DNA of 64,000 bases, from contig LGRX02035465.1 of the NCBI GenBank assembly GCA_001247695.2, positions 1-64,000 on the forward strand, given 5' to 3'. The notes under the pieces are model-generated. The model saw only the letters and a list, made by a program, of their open reading frames with translations, did not search any database and was not told the DNA's origin. Positions 31,849 to 41,935 of the stretch are shown here, piece after piece (the stretch's first letter is position 1; each line of letters opens with the position of its first letter). Position numbers and translations under genes: made by a program. Source of the stretch: Cymbomonas tetramitiformis. Taxonomy: Eukaryota > Chlorophyta > Pyramimonadophyceae > Pyramimonadales > Pyramimonadaceae.

Positions 31849-32929
31849 AAGCTCTGGCGTTACCTTGACTTAGAGTCTGCTCTGTCTCTGAGTTCGAAGA
31901 CTGATTCTGATGCGTATTACAGGCCGTTTGGGAATGGCTGGAACTCCGTGTGAAAGCGTCACGCCGGGGCGAGGGCGGGATGCCGGATGCTCTGATTAAA
32001 ACGGAGATTTTCGATCATGATTGGGAGCCGAAGAGCGCAGTGATTGAATTCATGGAGCTGAAAATCGAACACAAGGAGCTGCATGCTGCCGAGGGAGTCC
32101 AGCAGCCGGTGGACTTCAACAAGTGCCATCGCGCGTTGCTGGCGAAGCTTCTGACGGGATTGCTGGATTTCGGAATAAAGTTTAGAGCTGTTCAAATATC
32201 TACATTGCAATGTATTAAGTATTTCCTGCGTATGTATTTCAAAGCAGACTGATGAAAGCAATGTTCCACAGGTTATCGAATCTCTCGCCGAAAGGAATAA
32301 GGGTGCACGCAGCAATCAAGTCATGGTCAATTGGCGCAATGAAAAAACATTGCAACACGCTCGCTATGGAGTGGATCTGATCTTTGTGGATGGTCCTTTT
32401 GGGCTGTTTTCGGAGGTATGGGATACCTATTCAACAGACTTCTACTCATACATGGGTGGTATTTGCATGTCGACTATGGATTATGGTGGCATTGTGATTC
32501 TATTCTTACCGGACTCGACTACCCGCAGTAATGTGACTATTAATGGAAAAACCTTCGCGATATCGAGGCAGCAAGCAATCATCGATGCCTTCTGCGCTTC
32601 GACCAAAGGATGGCCGCTGCAATGGACATGCCACCAAACGGTTCAATACTGGAATCGAGGCGGAGGACGCATAGGTAATAATGCGGCTGGTCCGGTCAGC
32701 GTTTTGCAACCGTATGAATTGTGTTGCTGCACTTGGTGGAAGATCCCTCAAAGAGTAATAAACTACCGAAGTGGGCCCCGCTGCGAACAACGGTCGGAAA
32801 GTTTGCGAACGCGTTCACGAACATCATGGTAAGAATCCTGGTATGCATTCATATCTTGTCATGAATGCAACTCCGCTAAACAAAATTGTCAAGCAGGTGC
32901 ACTAGCTCAGACACCCGGACTTGACGTGT

Positions 32930-33046
32930 GACAATCGTATACGATTGTCAAGCAGGTGCACTAGGTCCGACACTCAGACTCGCGTGTGACAATCGTATAC
33001 GATTGTCGAGCAGGTGCACTAGGTCCGACACTCAGACTCGCGTGTG
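32930..33046 (+). repeat. Palindrome copies 2 and 3 in a ~58-bp tandem repeat
   Basis: GACAATCGTATACGATTGTC at 32930-32949 and 32988-33007. Each is followed by AAGCAGGTGCACTAGGTCCGACACTCAGACTCGCGTGT. A half-site (ATTGTCAAGCAGGTGCACTAG) sits just upstream at 32885. All lie in an intron (32830-33058). Confidence 0.85.
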
Positions 33047-33678
33047 TTGTTTGTTTATGAACAGGAGGTACCGCTGCCACCTAATGAGTACCTGAAGAAA
33101 GAAGATGGACAAAATATTCGCAGCGTTCAGAAGCCAATCCGTCTTTACCGTGAGCTGATGCGCTTGTACAGCAACATGGATGCTTGTGTTATGGAATTTC
33201 CTTGCGGAACGGCTCCAGCCTCCATGGCGGGGTATATGGAGCAAAGGCATGTCCTTTCGATCGACATGGATGCAGAGGTTGTTAAAATGGCCAGAGCACG
33301 GTATTCCGAGGTGCTAGCAGGTGACATAGCGCTGATAGAAAAACAAAAGGCCAATGTGGGTGATGACGACGTAATGGAATTGACTGAAGTCGCGGATGCT
33401 TTAGGTTTGGAGACTGTGCAGCCAGACACGGGTATGGAGGCTGATCAGCCAGAAGGTGGTTTCGAGATGCCAGACGATCTCGCGGCAGAGTTGCTCGAGC
33501 ACCCCGACCCTGTACCTAGCGTGTAAATCTGCATGAATGCTAGGAAATTTGACACTGGCGGGCTCCGACCCTAGAACCGAGGACACCCACAAAACATACA
33601 ATTCAGGGTATCACAAAATATCCAATTAATTGTAATAATACAATCTGCGTGCACAATAAAAATGTTGCACATACCCGA

Positions 33679-34568
33679 TCATAAATCGTTCGCTATGATC
33701 CATCCCCCGAGCCCATCCGTTGTACTGTCGAGTTCATGTTGTTGAAATGTTTTTCTTGTATATGTCATGCATTGGCATACTTTGGCAAATAAACTCTCTT
33801 CACGGGGAACCGGGTGGAAATAGGAGCGACCAGAGCGCAAATATTGATCAACAATGCGTATCACGCGTGCCGCAAGCCGGCATGTCATGTACACATCGGG
33901 GTAACGATTTAAAATTCTATTGGTTGCCGGCGCGTTTGATAAGCTATCGATGGCCCACACCCCAGCGTTTGACAGGTCATCGTAACGGAACAACACACTG
34001 ATATTTACTAACGGAACATTGGGCACATGGAGCATGGAAACGAATGGGGAGCAGGTATCATCGCCACATCGAATCTGCCATTCCAAGATGGGAAGTGAGG
34101 ACGATTCTGATCTTTCAGTCGAATTGAATCGCACATGTAAAACATGTTCGTGGGGGGACTCGGGCAGTGGGGTTAAAAGAATGGTGTCCAGCGAGAAAAT
34201 TTTGAGGTGGTCCGCGATTAATTTCGGAGACATGCACATTCCGCTAGGAGCCACCATTTCAGGATACTTTTGATGAAAAATGCTTTGTAGGCGTAGGAGG
34301 GAGACATGGGCTCGGTGAATTAAGAGACGAAGGTTGGCGTCATCCATAATAAAAATGTAGGCGGTAAGAAGAGAGCGTTGCCGCAAGGGACTAGCCCAAC
34401 ACTTAGCGCGGGTTGCGCACGCCCGATTATTGTATCATTGAACTGTGCGCAGACACATCTTATTCGGCAGAGATTCCCGAGATACGTATATAACGGTTCA
34501 TTGGAATGATCAGGTCCGTAAGGAATGACCTGAAAGATTTTTAACAATACGTTGTTCGGAAGATGCAT
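33679..34568 (-). pseudogene. F-box-like protein gene with a frameshift
   Basis: From ATG 34568 the product begins MHLPNNVLLKIFQVIP and continues LCRIRCVCAQFNDTI, a good F-box pattern (LP..vLl.IF...; C..F...I). At about 34385 the frame must slip by one base to continue into a 220-residue open frame (RQRSLLTAYIFIMDDANLRL...) ending GGWIIANDL at 33679. F-box proteins recruit targets to SCF ubiquitin ligases. The C-terminal region has no recognised repeat. The slip could be a true mutation or a sequencing error. No intron of normal size explains it. Confidence 0.5.
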
Positions 34569-34668
34569 TATGAGTCAAAAAAATGACGTTTATCTATTAC
34601 TTCAACCCCTTATATTTCGAAACAGCCGAAGGTCGTGGAACCCGGGTCTGACACCCATACTCACGTGC

Positions 34669-34688
34669 GACAATCGTATACGATTGTC
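34669..34688. promoter_or_regulatory. Palindrome copy 4
   Basis: GACAATCGTATACGATTGTC, followed as in copies 2 and 3 by AAGCAGGTGCACTAG. It lies between the F-box-like gene and the next minus-strand gene, upstream of the F-box start by about 100 bp. Confidence 0.85.
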
Positions 34689-34838
34689 AAGCAGGTGCAC
34701 TAGATCATGCACTGCGTGTATGGAATGATGAGAACGCTGTTCTGTGTGGAGTGTGTGTGGAGTATGCAGGGTATGAATAAAACACTACTTAGAACAATAT
34801 ATTATTTTCTTACAATAATTGTTACAATTATCATGTTG

Positions 34839-35270
34839 TTAAAAGCCAAAGTCCAAGTCCTCGTCTGGCATATCCGCCGCACAGTTGCAAGCTCCTAAAT
34901 ATTGATCTATACTCTCACCGCGCTGCTCCGGTAACAATAAATCATTTATCTTGTCCACAGGTATTTTCAGATTTCTAGGCGTTACCCACCTCCCCGTCCA
35001 AGGGTTCCTGGAGGGAAATCGATCGAGATGCATCAAGGTAAAGAATAGGAAAAACCGAGTTCGGCGTACATAACGGTATCCTGCAGAGATTTCGTCCAAG
35101 TCCCAATTTCCCTGAATGATAGGCCTTTCGCAATGCACATATACGTTTTCCGCATTACAGTTTACGCAAGGTGTATGACCGAAAATGGACACATTATTTA
35201 TCATATCTTCATCCTCGTCAAAACCATCTAACCAAAGCAAGACGCGCTGAACCTGCCGGGTCAGCGCCAT
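34839..35270 (-). CDS. CxxC / RxTR family protein A (143 aa)
   Basis: ATG 35270 (MALTRQVQRVLLWLDGFD). It has an N-terminal CVNCNAENVY zinc-knuckle-like pair, a core RYVRRTRFFLFFTLMHLDRFP, then WVTPRNLKIPVDKINDLL and a Cys-rich acidic tail (GACNCAADMPDEDLDFGF). The same layout is found in the proteins at 35359, 43076, 45452 and 46484, so this is a paralogous family without a recognised Pfam-type identity. One Cys pair plus a distal CNC could form a metal site (inference). Small intronless frame in a cluster with palindromes. Confidence 0.65.
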   Translation of the reverse strand: MALTRQVQRVLLWLDGFDEDEDMINNVSIFGHTPCVNCNAENVYVHCERPIIQGNWDLDEISAGYRYVRRTRFFLFFTLMHLDRFPSRNPWTGRWVTPRNLKIPVDKINDLLLPEQRGESIDQYLGACNCAADMPDEDLDFGF

Positions 35271-35358
35271 TTCTCAGGAAGTTCTTGAACGCGAAAATAA
35301 ATGATTAAAACTCGCTACAACACGTCTTAAGTAGGCATGGGAGCAAGGTATTTTTTTC

Positions 35359-35754
35359 CTAACGGCAATTGCACCACTTTCCGTCGTCATCAGGTTCCGG
35401 ATTACAGCCTGTGCCCTGGTCAATCAACTCCGGAATGAAATCGGTGGGAACCGCCATTGTTTTTGGGGTAAGTGCGCCAGGGTTGGCTTGCGTTGGAGTG
35501 TACGTATATTGCGCAGTAGTGGCAGGATACCGATGCGCATCCAACAGTTGAAAATACCATGTTTCCCGAGTCTCGCGGATAAACCTCCATTTAGCCTCAG
35601 AGGGGTCATGTGTAGGAAACAGCGCAGGATCGACGAACACTTCTTCGCGATATAAAAACAAATTCCAGGAATGGCACACACAGCATTTTTCGTATTCGAT
35701 ATACATACGTTCAAGTTCAACAAGTGCGTCTTCCATGAACTGAGGAGTATTCAT
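35359..35754 (-). CDS. CxxC / RxTR family protein B1 (131 aa)
   Basis: ATG 35754 (MNTPQFMEDALVELERMYIEYEKC). It contains CCVCHSWNLFLYREEVFVDPALFP, WRFIRETRETWYFQLLDAHRYP, VPTDFIPELID and the terminal DDDGKWCNCR. It is a clear paralogue of the plus-strand gene at 45452-45814 (same blocks in the same order), ten kilobases away in opposite orientation. Intact frame, function unknown. A TATA-like AATAAATGAATAAAAG lies just upstream (35780-35800, minus strand). Confidence 0.7.
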   Translation of the reverse strand: MNTPQFMEDALVELERMYIEYEKCCVCHSWNLFLYREEVFVDPALFPTHDPSEAKWRFIRETRETWYFQLLDAHRYPATTAQYTYTPTQANPGALTPKTMAVPTDFIPELIDQGTGCNPEPDDDGKWCNCR

Positions 35755-35858
35755 ATTGTAGGAGGCTAGGTTGTTACTGCGAAAATAAATGAATAAAAGA
35801 CATGTAACATTACTTATATAACAATAAACTTCGCGGGACTTCCTTGCAACACGGTGCT

Positions 35859-35878
35859 GACAATCGTCTACGATTGTC
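35859..35878. promoter_or_regulatory. Palindrome copy 5 (one mismatch)
   Basis: GACAATCGTCTACGATTGTC, differing from the others by one central base. It lies upstream of the gene starting at 35754 on the minus strand. Confidence 0.75.
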
Positions 35879-36038
35879 AGAAGTGTCTAGAGGGTAGTTT
35901 TGGTATGCACGGCGTGATGAAAAATATTGTTTTTCACACATGTACGTATACGGTTTATTTGTGTACACCCACGTGACATAAGTGTTAGCTACCAAGCATA
36001 CGTCTCCTCATTGCACGCGCTAGCATCAATTATGCGCG

Positions 36039-36491
36039 TTACGGTGCAGATTCTGAACATACGCCCGCAAACTGCGCATCTCCTTTCATCTTCCTGCCGA
36101 GCAGATCGCTTTCCAGCTCTGTCAGGGCACCGTGCGTAGTTTCGCTGTAGCGGTGTCTATTTCGCCAGCCCCGCCACTCCAAATCTGAGTATCGGTGGTA
36201 GATCCACCCGCCCTCATACCAGTACACGAGATGCCTCACCCCGAACCTTTCGCTGGATCTACGGCCGTGGACGTACATCGGCCAAAAACTCCACCAGTGA
36301 TAGGTCCTGAGATTAACTGCATGTTGCCCGAAGTCCTCCCAGTCTTCTTCAGCTTGTTGCCGCGCTCGCCGCCACAAGCGGAGAATTAAACGGTCTTCAG
36401 GAACCCATTGGGCTTGTTGTAACTGGCAGTCGCGAAACGTAAAAGTATCGAAAGGCCATATCCAATACTGCAATATTCCAATACTGGGCAT
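36039..36491 (-). CDS. Trp/Tyr-rich hypothetical protein (150 aa)
   Basis: ATG 36491 (MPSIGILQYWIWPFDTF). Unusually rich in Trp, Tyr and Arg (TYHWWSFWPMYVHGRR; LVYWYEGGWIYHRYSDLEWRGWRNRHRY). It begins MPSI like the family members at 43420 and 46484 but lacks the CxxC pair and the RxTR core, so kinship is uncertain. Intact frame between palindrome copies 5 and 6. Function unknown. Confidence 0.5.
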   Translation of the reverse strand: MPSIGILQYWIWPFDTFTFRDCQLQQAQWVPEDRLILRLWRRARQQAEEDWEDFGQHAVNLRTYHWWSFWPMYVHGRRSSERFGVRHLVYWYEGGWIYHRYSDLEWRGWRNRHRYSETTHGALTELESDLLGRKMKGDAQFAGVCSESAP

Positions 36492-36669
36492 AATGGTGAG
36501 GTAGTCTAAGGGGCGGGTTGTGGTTCTATGTGACGAACGCAGGTGTGAGCAAATGACCTCCGGTTACAACTCCTCCAACATATATAACAACATATATACT
36601 AAAACCCTGAACCTTGGACGCCCCGATATGTCTATGTGCAGCACACCTGACGCCAAGACTCACCTGCTT

Positions 36670-36689
36670 GACAATCGTATACGATTGTC
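36670..36689. promoter_or_regulatory. Palindrome copy 6
   Basis: GACAATCGTATACGATTGTC flanked on its left by CACCTGCTT, the reverse complement of the AAGCAGGTG that follows copies 2-4, so this copy is in the opposite orientation. It marks the right edge of the palindrome cluster. Confidence 0.85.
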
Positions 36690-36769
36690 AACCTCTGTCG
36701 TTGGGTTCGTCTCTCTGACGCACGTTTGACACTCGCATGCGACTGGGTTATACCCCCTGAGTCCCTGGT

Positions 36770-37030
36770 TAGGGGGGGAGGGGGGAGTCAGTGTACATTC
36801 CTTAAGTATGAAGAAAAAATTTAAATTTTCTTAAGTATGGGAAAACGCAGGCGTCGACGCGGGCCGACGCGTTACCCTCCTTAAGTATGGGCTTAAGTAT
36901 GGGAGCCCTATTTTGCGAAATCTTAGAATGTTAAGAATGTTTGGTCCGTCCGTCCGTCCAAAAATTGGTCCGTCCAGTTGGACGGACGAGTTTTTGGACG
37001 GACGGACGGACGAAATTTTGGACCGATATT
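36770..37030. repeat. TTAAGTATGG cluster and GTCC/GGAC inverted repeat
   Basis: CTTAAGTATG occurs four times in 36801-36901. At 36942-37022 a run of GTCCGTCC is followed by its inverse, GGACGGAC, twice, forming nested hairpins around TTGGTCCGTCCAGTTGGACGGACG. No gene. Confidence 0.75.
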
Positions 37031-37500
37031 AATCCCCCCGGATTGTTTCGCACTACAGCACCGATCGTTAGTAACCGACGACGAGAGACACGGGTGACAA
37101 TTCCATATTTTACCCCGAAGATATGCGGAATTTCCAATTATTTACGCATCTCGTCATTCAAGATCATCTCACCACTCCTATCGGCGGCGCGGCCCGGACA
37201 AAAGTGGATATGGTATGATCCTGGTCGGCAACGTTTTCATTTTTCTCCAAGCTCTTATCTTGCGCCTACCTGCTCGCTGTCTCAGCGCGCGGCTTGTGTT
37301 TTTGTTTGATTAATGATTTTTGCGCGCTACTTTTCTTTAGCGATATTTCATATTGACCATGTTTTCGTGTGCATGCGTGGAACCCGGCGGGGGGGCGTTC
37401 CTGCGATGTTCTCACATGAGCCGCATCCCACCAGCAGCCCGTCCTGCGATATATGGATGATTGGAGGCCGCCGGGCGTGTTTGCATCCCGCCTGACGGTC
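37031..37500. other. Non-coding stretch
   Basis: Short frames only (such as 36941-37309), which run out of the GTCC repeat and have no recognisable content. Confidence 0.4.
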
Positions 37501-38035
37501 TGGGTTCAATTTCCAACAGGAATTCTTCCTTCCTGAGCAGCGCTCTGTTTTTTTGCAGGTTTATGCTGTGCCTTTTCTGAAGGCGCCAGCAACGGCCATA
37601 GTGTATAATTCATGCTGTGCCTTTTCTGAAGCCGCCAGCAACGTTCCTGGCGGCATCTTTCCCTCTGGCCCTACTAAGCTGAAGGGGTGCTTGGAGACCG
37701 ACGGGATTCTCCGACGGGTTGGGTTCGATTCCCAACGTCTTTACTAACCAGCGTTTCGTTTTTTGCAGGTTCTGTTTTTTACGCCGAGCATCTTTTTATA
37801 TGCCGCCAGCAGAGTGCTGGCAGCATCCTGTGACTTCCAGCTCTGTTTAGGTTTCGCCGATTATTGATGTTCAGAATTTTAGATTTCCCACCCACTGTTC
37901 CGCTGCTGTTTTCAAAACGTCTATTTTGTACGTAGACGCCCACCCGAGGGTGAAATGCGGACAGCAGTTGGCTGTCGGTATTGGGTTCGATCCCCAACGT
38001 CCTGACTGATTCGCTGTTCGTGTGCTGCAGGAAAC
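37501..38035 (+). repeat. Three repeats with a tRNA T-arm-like motif
   Basis: GGTTCAATTTCCAAC (37503), GTTGGGTTCGATTCCCAAC (37717) and TTGGGTTCGATCCCCAAC (37981) each precede, by 20-60 bp, a TTTGCAGG or TGCTGCAGG element. Two of them are followed by a GCCAGCA... hairpin. The T-arm part resembles a Pol III B box, but no full tRNA cloverleaf can be folded. It may be a SINE-like family (inference). Confidence 0.5.
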
Positions 38036-38418
38036 GTTTTGGTTCTGAAGATTTTGGAACGTGCGCTGTGCTCTAGTTTCCTAGTTTAGATTTTCATATC
38101 GCCCTCGGGTAGTTGAATCCTTGTATTAGAAACTAGCAGCCTAGTAGTAATAAGTAATTACGCTAATATTTTTTAAGAGAGTAATCGGTTTTCTCTTTGT
38201 ATCTTTATCCATCTGAAATGCTTGCTTGCTTGCTACTCATGTATGCCTCGTGCTATATGAATGTCCCCAAGTGATCGTATAATACACCTGTGTTTTATGT
38301 AATATTCGCGGTACTACTCGTTCAGTAATTTTGGTTTTCAAGTCATAATCGCGGTACTATTCGTTTGTGTTCCCCCTAGCTTAATTTCATTTTCGGAAAT
38401 TTTCTGTGAATTTTCATG

Positions 38419-38487
38419 ACAGAAATGAGCGTGGCGCTCACGTCTGTCGCACCTGCGACAGACATGAGCGCCACGCTCATTTCTGTC
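38419..38487. repeat. Strong 33-bp-arm hairpin
   Basis: The arms around GAGCGTGGCGCTCA...GTCTGTCGCA and TGCGACAGAC...GAGCGCCACGCTC are reverse complements over about 33 bp with one mismatch and almost no loop. Each arm also holds a smaller palindrome (GAGCG-CGCTC). Further GTCGCA/TGCGAC copies follow at 38507-38545. No gene. Confidence 0.85.
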
Positions 38488-38584
38488 GTACGGTATAATT
38501 ACAGTTTGTCGCACGGCGCGACAAATAAAATAACCGGTGCGACAAATTTGAAGTGCTTCCAGATATCAGAGGTCTCGAACTGTG

Positions 38585-38791
38585 TGTGGATAAACTGTCA
38601 AGATAAATAAACCCTAAGCTAGATATACCCGGAACGGTCTCGGACGGTCTCGGAGTCTAGCCTACCTGTGACACAGCGTGTGTCACAGCACGAACCTATA
38701 GATCAGTCAGCAGTCCAGTGTTGGTCCTAGGAGTCTGTCATAGGGGCCTGACCGGGACTCCCAGTCAGGGCTGCCTATACAGATTTCAGCA
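38585..38791 (-). repeat. 3' LTR of a decayed minus-strand element
   Basis: It shares AAACCCTAAGCTAGATATACCC, the GGTCTCGGACGGTCTCGGAG block and a CTACCTGTGACAC-GCGTGTGTCACAG hairpin with the interrupted LTR at 53387-54564. It ends CAGATTTCAGCA. On its internal side is the CACCACCCC...GGGTGGTG hairpin (38792-38816), matching the one beside the LTR at 52710. Confidence 0.7.
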
Positions 38792-41700
38792 CACCACCCC
38801 AGCACTGTGGGTGGTGACTGTCTAGGAGAGTCAGATAATGTAAGATAAGTCAGGGCAGGAGCCAGGTTGACAGACCTAACTGCTAATCCAACTGTGCAAT
38901 TCTGAAACACAAATTGGAAACCCTCTAGCTAGCACAGGTGCAGAAACCTACGGGCATTGTGCACCCGCTAAACAACTGAAAAGCACCGAGCTAGCAAGCC
39001 AGAAGATAATTTGTAAATGTCAAAATCAAAACCATAAACCAGAAAAATTGTTGAAGTCACCGGAGTTCCGCACACCACCATGTTGGTGTGCATCCAGAGT
39101 GAACAAGAAGTCAATCGACAACACCAAAGTAGTTAGCGGTGGCCTCACTCAAGTCCGATCCGAAGGGAGGATTCCCGAACGGACCTCTCTCATGTAGAGC
39201 AATACCGTAAAAGAAGGCCATGTCGAAACTCAAATCTGCCTGAGCAAGGTCCTGAAAGAGGTCAGGGGGCTCAGGCGGCTCAAGCGGTAGCACATTGTCA
39301 GCCTTGGAACAAGAAACCCTGAGCCGGGTTCACTGATTCAACAAAATCATTCGTAAAGTAAAATGACGGAGTTTCCCAATCGAGATCACCACCAGGCGAA
39401 GGCATCTCCGTAGCCGATGCAGAAGCTGACACAGCAGAAGCCATGGAAGCCGAAACAGCCACACCTGCAAAAGAAATGCAGAAGAGGGAAAACACCGCGA
39501 GAGCCCCGATCGCCGGCTTGCCAAAGCCGAAAGGTGGCACACCGCACCCGACAGTACCGGCCGGAGCCCGCGGCTTCACGGCGAAAGTACCGTCCGCGAA
39601 ATCCTCGTAGTCGTCCGTGTCATAGCCTGTCAGGTCAGACGGGTGGACGGCGTACATCAGATTCATGACCTAATCAAACTGGAATTTTCGATGACGACGA
39701 TGACTCGAAATTTTCGTGAGACACTGTGTATAAAACTATTTTCGATCTAACGGTTCAATTACACGTGCACAGTGATCGGACGCAAATGCATCGGTGTTGG
39801 GAAGTTCGAAACTGTTTCTTAATCACTTTCGGCTTAAGTTTCAGCTCAAAATACACCGCTGCGGCGGACCTGGGTCAGCAGCAGCGGTGTATTTTTTTTT
39901 ATCACATATCATTGCACTGCATACCATGCAGCATATCACAATTGCATATATGCATACATACTACACTTGCAAACGCATGTCTACCTTCGCGAGATCATCT
40001 TCGGCTCATTTGCGCGAAGATGATCACGGGAGGGGTAGCCATCCGCACAACCCCGCACGAACACACGTGATCATAAACGCGTGTTCACGCGCCCTGTATC
40101 CCGCATAGTATGCAAGGGTGTTTCTAGGCTCCCAGGTTTGTTCATGTCGCTTGAGCGGATGAACAGTACTTGGGAGCTACGCGACTTCCCTTGATGGCCG
40201 CGTCAAGGAATGGTACATATACATTCCTTGACGCGACCATAATACCGTGCTTGCTTAACGTCCGTTAAGCAAGCATAGTACAAGGCATACGATACGTTTC
40301 ATATAGGTTTCATATACATAAAACTTTTGGCTGCAGATTTCAGCGCTCTCCGCAAACCCAAACCCAAAGGCATTCCGTACCCAAACCCATGCATCAAAAT
40401 GAGAGCGCATGCGCACAGCACTTGCCCACAGGGCATACATATACCATATATATATATCACATATAAAGAGTACCTACGGTGAGCTTTTTAAGCATCAGGT
40501 TGATTTTACCTTGTTTCTGGCCCCGCGGCACCATCCCCGCAGTCCTACGTGTCAGGTGCGAATGGGGAAAAAAGCTCACCGTACGTCGACTCGGAAGGTC
40601 CTAATTGGTCGGTACCATATCCTGCTTCATCCTTCGGATGCGCTGTCATGGTCGCAAAAGCGCAAACACGACGTTTTCCGGGTAATTCGCCTTTACCATG
40701 TAAACCACACTGTTAAAAGCGAACAGCTCGATTTACTGTGACGTGACGGTCAAATGACACTCCGTACATTTATACGAAATTTCCTTCTAAAATATGGAAT
40801 GAATCTGCTGTACGGCGGCGTGATTAACCGTGTGCACGAAGCCTCCGAACTAACCGCACGTCGCCTCCGTGGTGGTCACCCGCGCCGATTGAGTTGGCGC
40901 GGGCTCCACATCGTCCACCTGCGAGACAGGGATAACAGGGGCCGGCACGACGGACGCCGATGCCGCCGCACCACCTGCCGGAACCTGCTCCTCCGGCGCG
41001 ACCCCCGCCGCAGCGGCAGGGCCACACACCAGAGCCGATGCATGCTCCTTCTGTCCTTCACCTCACTCCCAGGAACAAAGGACGAGTGAGTGAAATGTAC
41101 CTTTTCTTGGGCGGCCTGAACCTCAGAGGTGAGGGCATCAAGCCGCCGCAAGATGTCCTCGTCGTCCGCGCTGTCAGCCGCAGGCTGCACGGTGAAGCCG
41201 TAGGCCGACACGTCGATGCCGCCAACCCCGCCCGCGGAAAGCACGGCGGGAGGACCGTAAGCCGACGCCGCACGGGCGAAGGCCTCAGTCAGGTCCATAC
41301 ATCATCTGCAGCCTCCTGGAACACCTGTACAAGTGCCAGGGTGTGGAGACCCTCCGCATCCTCCTCCTCAATAGGAATGCAGAAGGCCGCCGCCGTGGAC
41401 GACGAATGCTGCGCCCACCAAGAGGGCAGTCGCGGTATGCGTGATAGGCGTCACCCTTGCCCGCCTTGCGGCAGCGGTGGCAGAGGGGCTTCGCCTTCAT
41501 GTTGTCCCTGTCGAAGCCCACAGACGGTGCCGCGTGCACACCCACACGATGACCTCGCGGATGCTGCTTACCCCGCGGCTGTTGCTGTTGTTGCCGTTGA
41601 ACCGCGCCCGCACGATTGCCTTGTACGAGCGCCTTCAAAGCGGCGATCTCGTCGAGGAGCACGGCATACTCGGACGACGTGATAAGCGCGGAGGGCTTCT

Positions 41701-41935
41701 CACCCGCCCCCAGCGCCTGCTTCTCACGCACTGCCGCCCCATCGTCCGACTGCGCCCATGCCTGGAAGATGGTCACGACGAGAGCTTGAAGCGAGCGGAG
41801 AGTAACCCCGCCCGCTGAGGTCACCCGCAAGCGGATAACGCACCTTCACTGCCGCGTAAAAGATTGGGTCGACGCGGTTGTAGAGCGAAAGCTTGCGGGT
41901 CTCGTCGGTGGGCCGCCAGTCAGGAGCGCGGTTAT
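38792..41935 (-). pseudogene. Decayed gag element, minus strand
   Basis: From right to left: 41935-41285 encodes a gag C-domain related to the gag at 49947 and a zinc knuckle CHRCRKAGKGDAYHAYRDC; 41298-40876 continues in another frame; 39666-39298 encodes a Gly/Ala-rich end with PPFGFGKPAIGALAVFSLFCISFAG, matching GNAIPGFGRSLLTSSLVC in the intact element. At least two frame changes and an ~1.2-kb hairpin-rich insertion (39670-40870) break it. The N-terminal gag and 5' LTR are missing past 41940. No polymerase is present. Confidence 0.6.
39845..40590. repeat. Chain of perfect hairpins
   Basis: Four inverted repeats: AATACACCGCTGC / GCAGCGGTGTATT (39849-39893), CGCGTCAAGGAATG / CATTCCTTGACGCG (40199-40234), GCTTGCTTAACG / CGTTAAGCAAGC (40251-40276) and ACGGTGAGCTTTTT / AAAAAGCTCACCGT (40476-40583). 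They lie in the segment that interrupts the decayed gag element, so they may mark small nested insertions. Confidence 0.7.

Larger units (their letters stand above)
31304..33526 (+). pseudogene. Broken beta-order DNA methyltransferase-like gene
   Basis: Exon 1 from ATG 31304 encodes a pattern common in eukaryotic mobile-element proteins: ADMASHWAQRAL-(GG)-CHRCLC (residues ~50-85). Its frame seems to slip near 31600 into a second open frame (PRTEELRIINPDTPTAEAKL). A later exon from 31923 follows an AG acceptor. An exon from 32272 carries DLIFVDGPFGLF, a DPPY-type motif IV variant, and VILFLPDS. Near 32745 another slip is needed. The last exon 33059-33526 has KPIRLYRELMRLYS and ACVMEFPCGTAPASMAG with a later IDMD (motifs X and I). 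The IV-X-I order is that of beta-class N6A/N4C methyltransferases. Two frameshifts make activity doubtful. Palindromes lie in its introns. Confidence 0.5.

Noticed and set aside
31829..36689. CRISPR-like array from the repeated palindrome
   Set aside because: Spacing is irregular (about 60 bp to over 1.6 kb), the intervals contain genes, and the DNA is eukaryotic.
37700..37745. tRNA gene
   Set aside because: Only a T-arm-like stem is present; no acceptor, D or anticodon arms can be placed.
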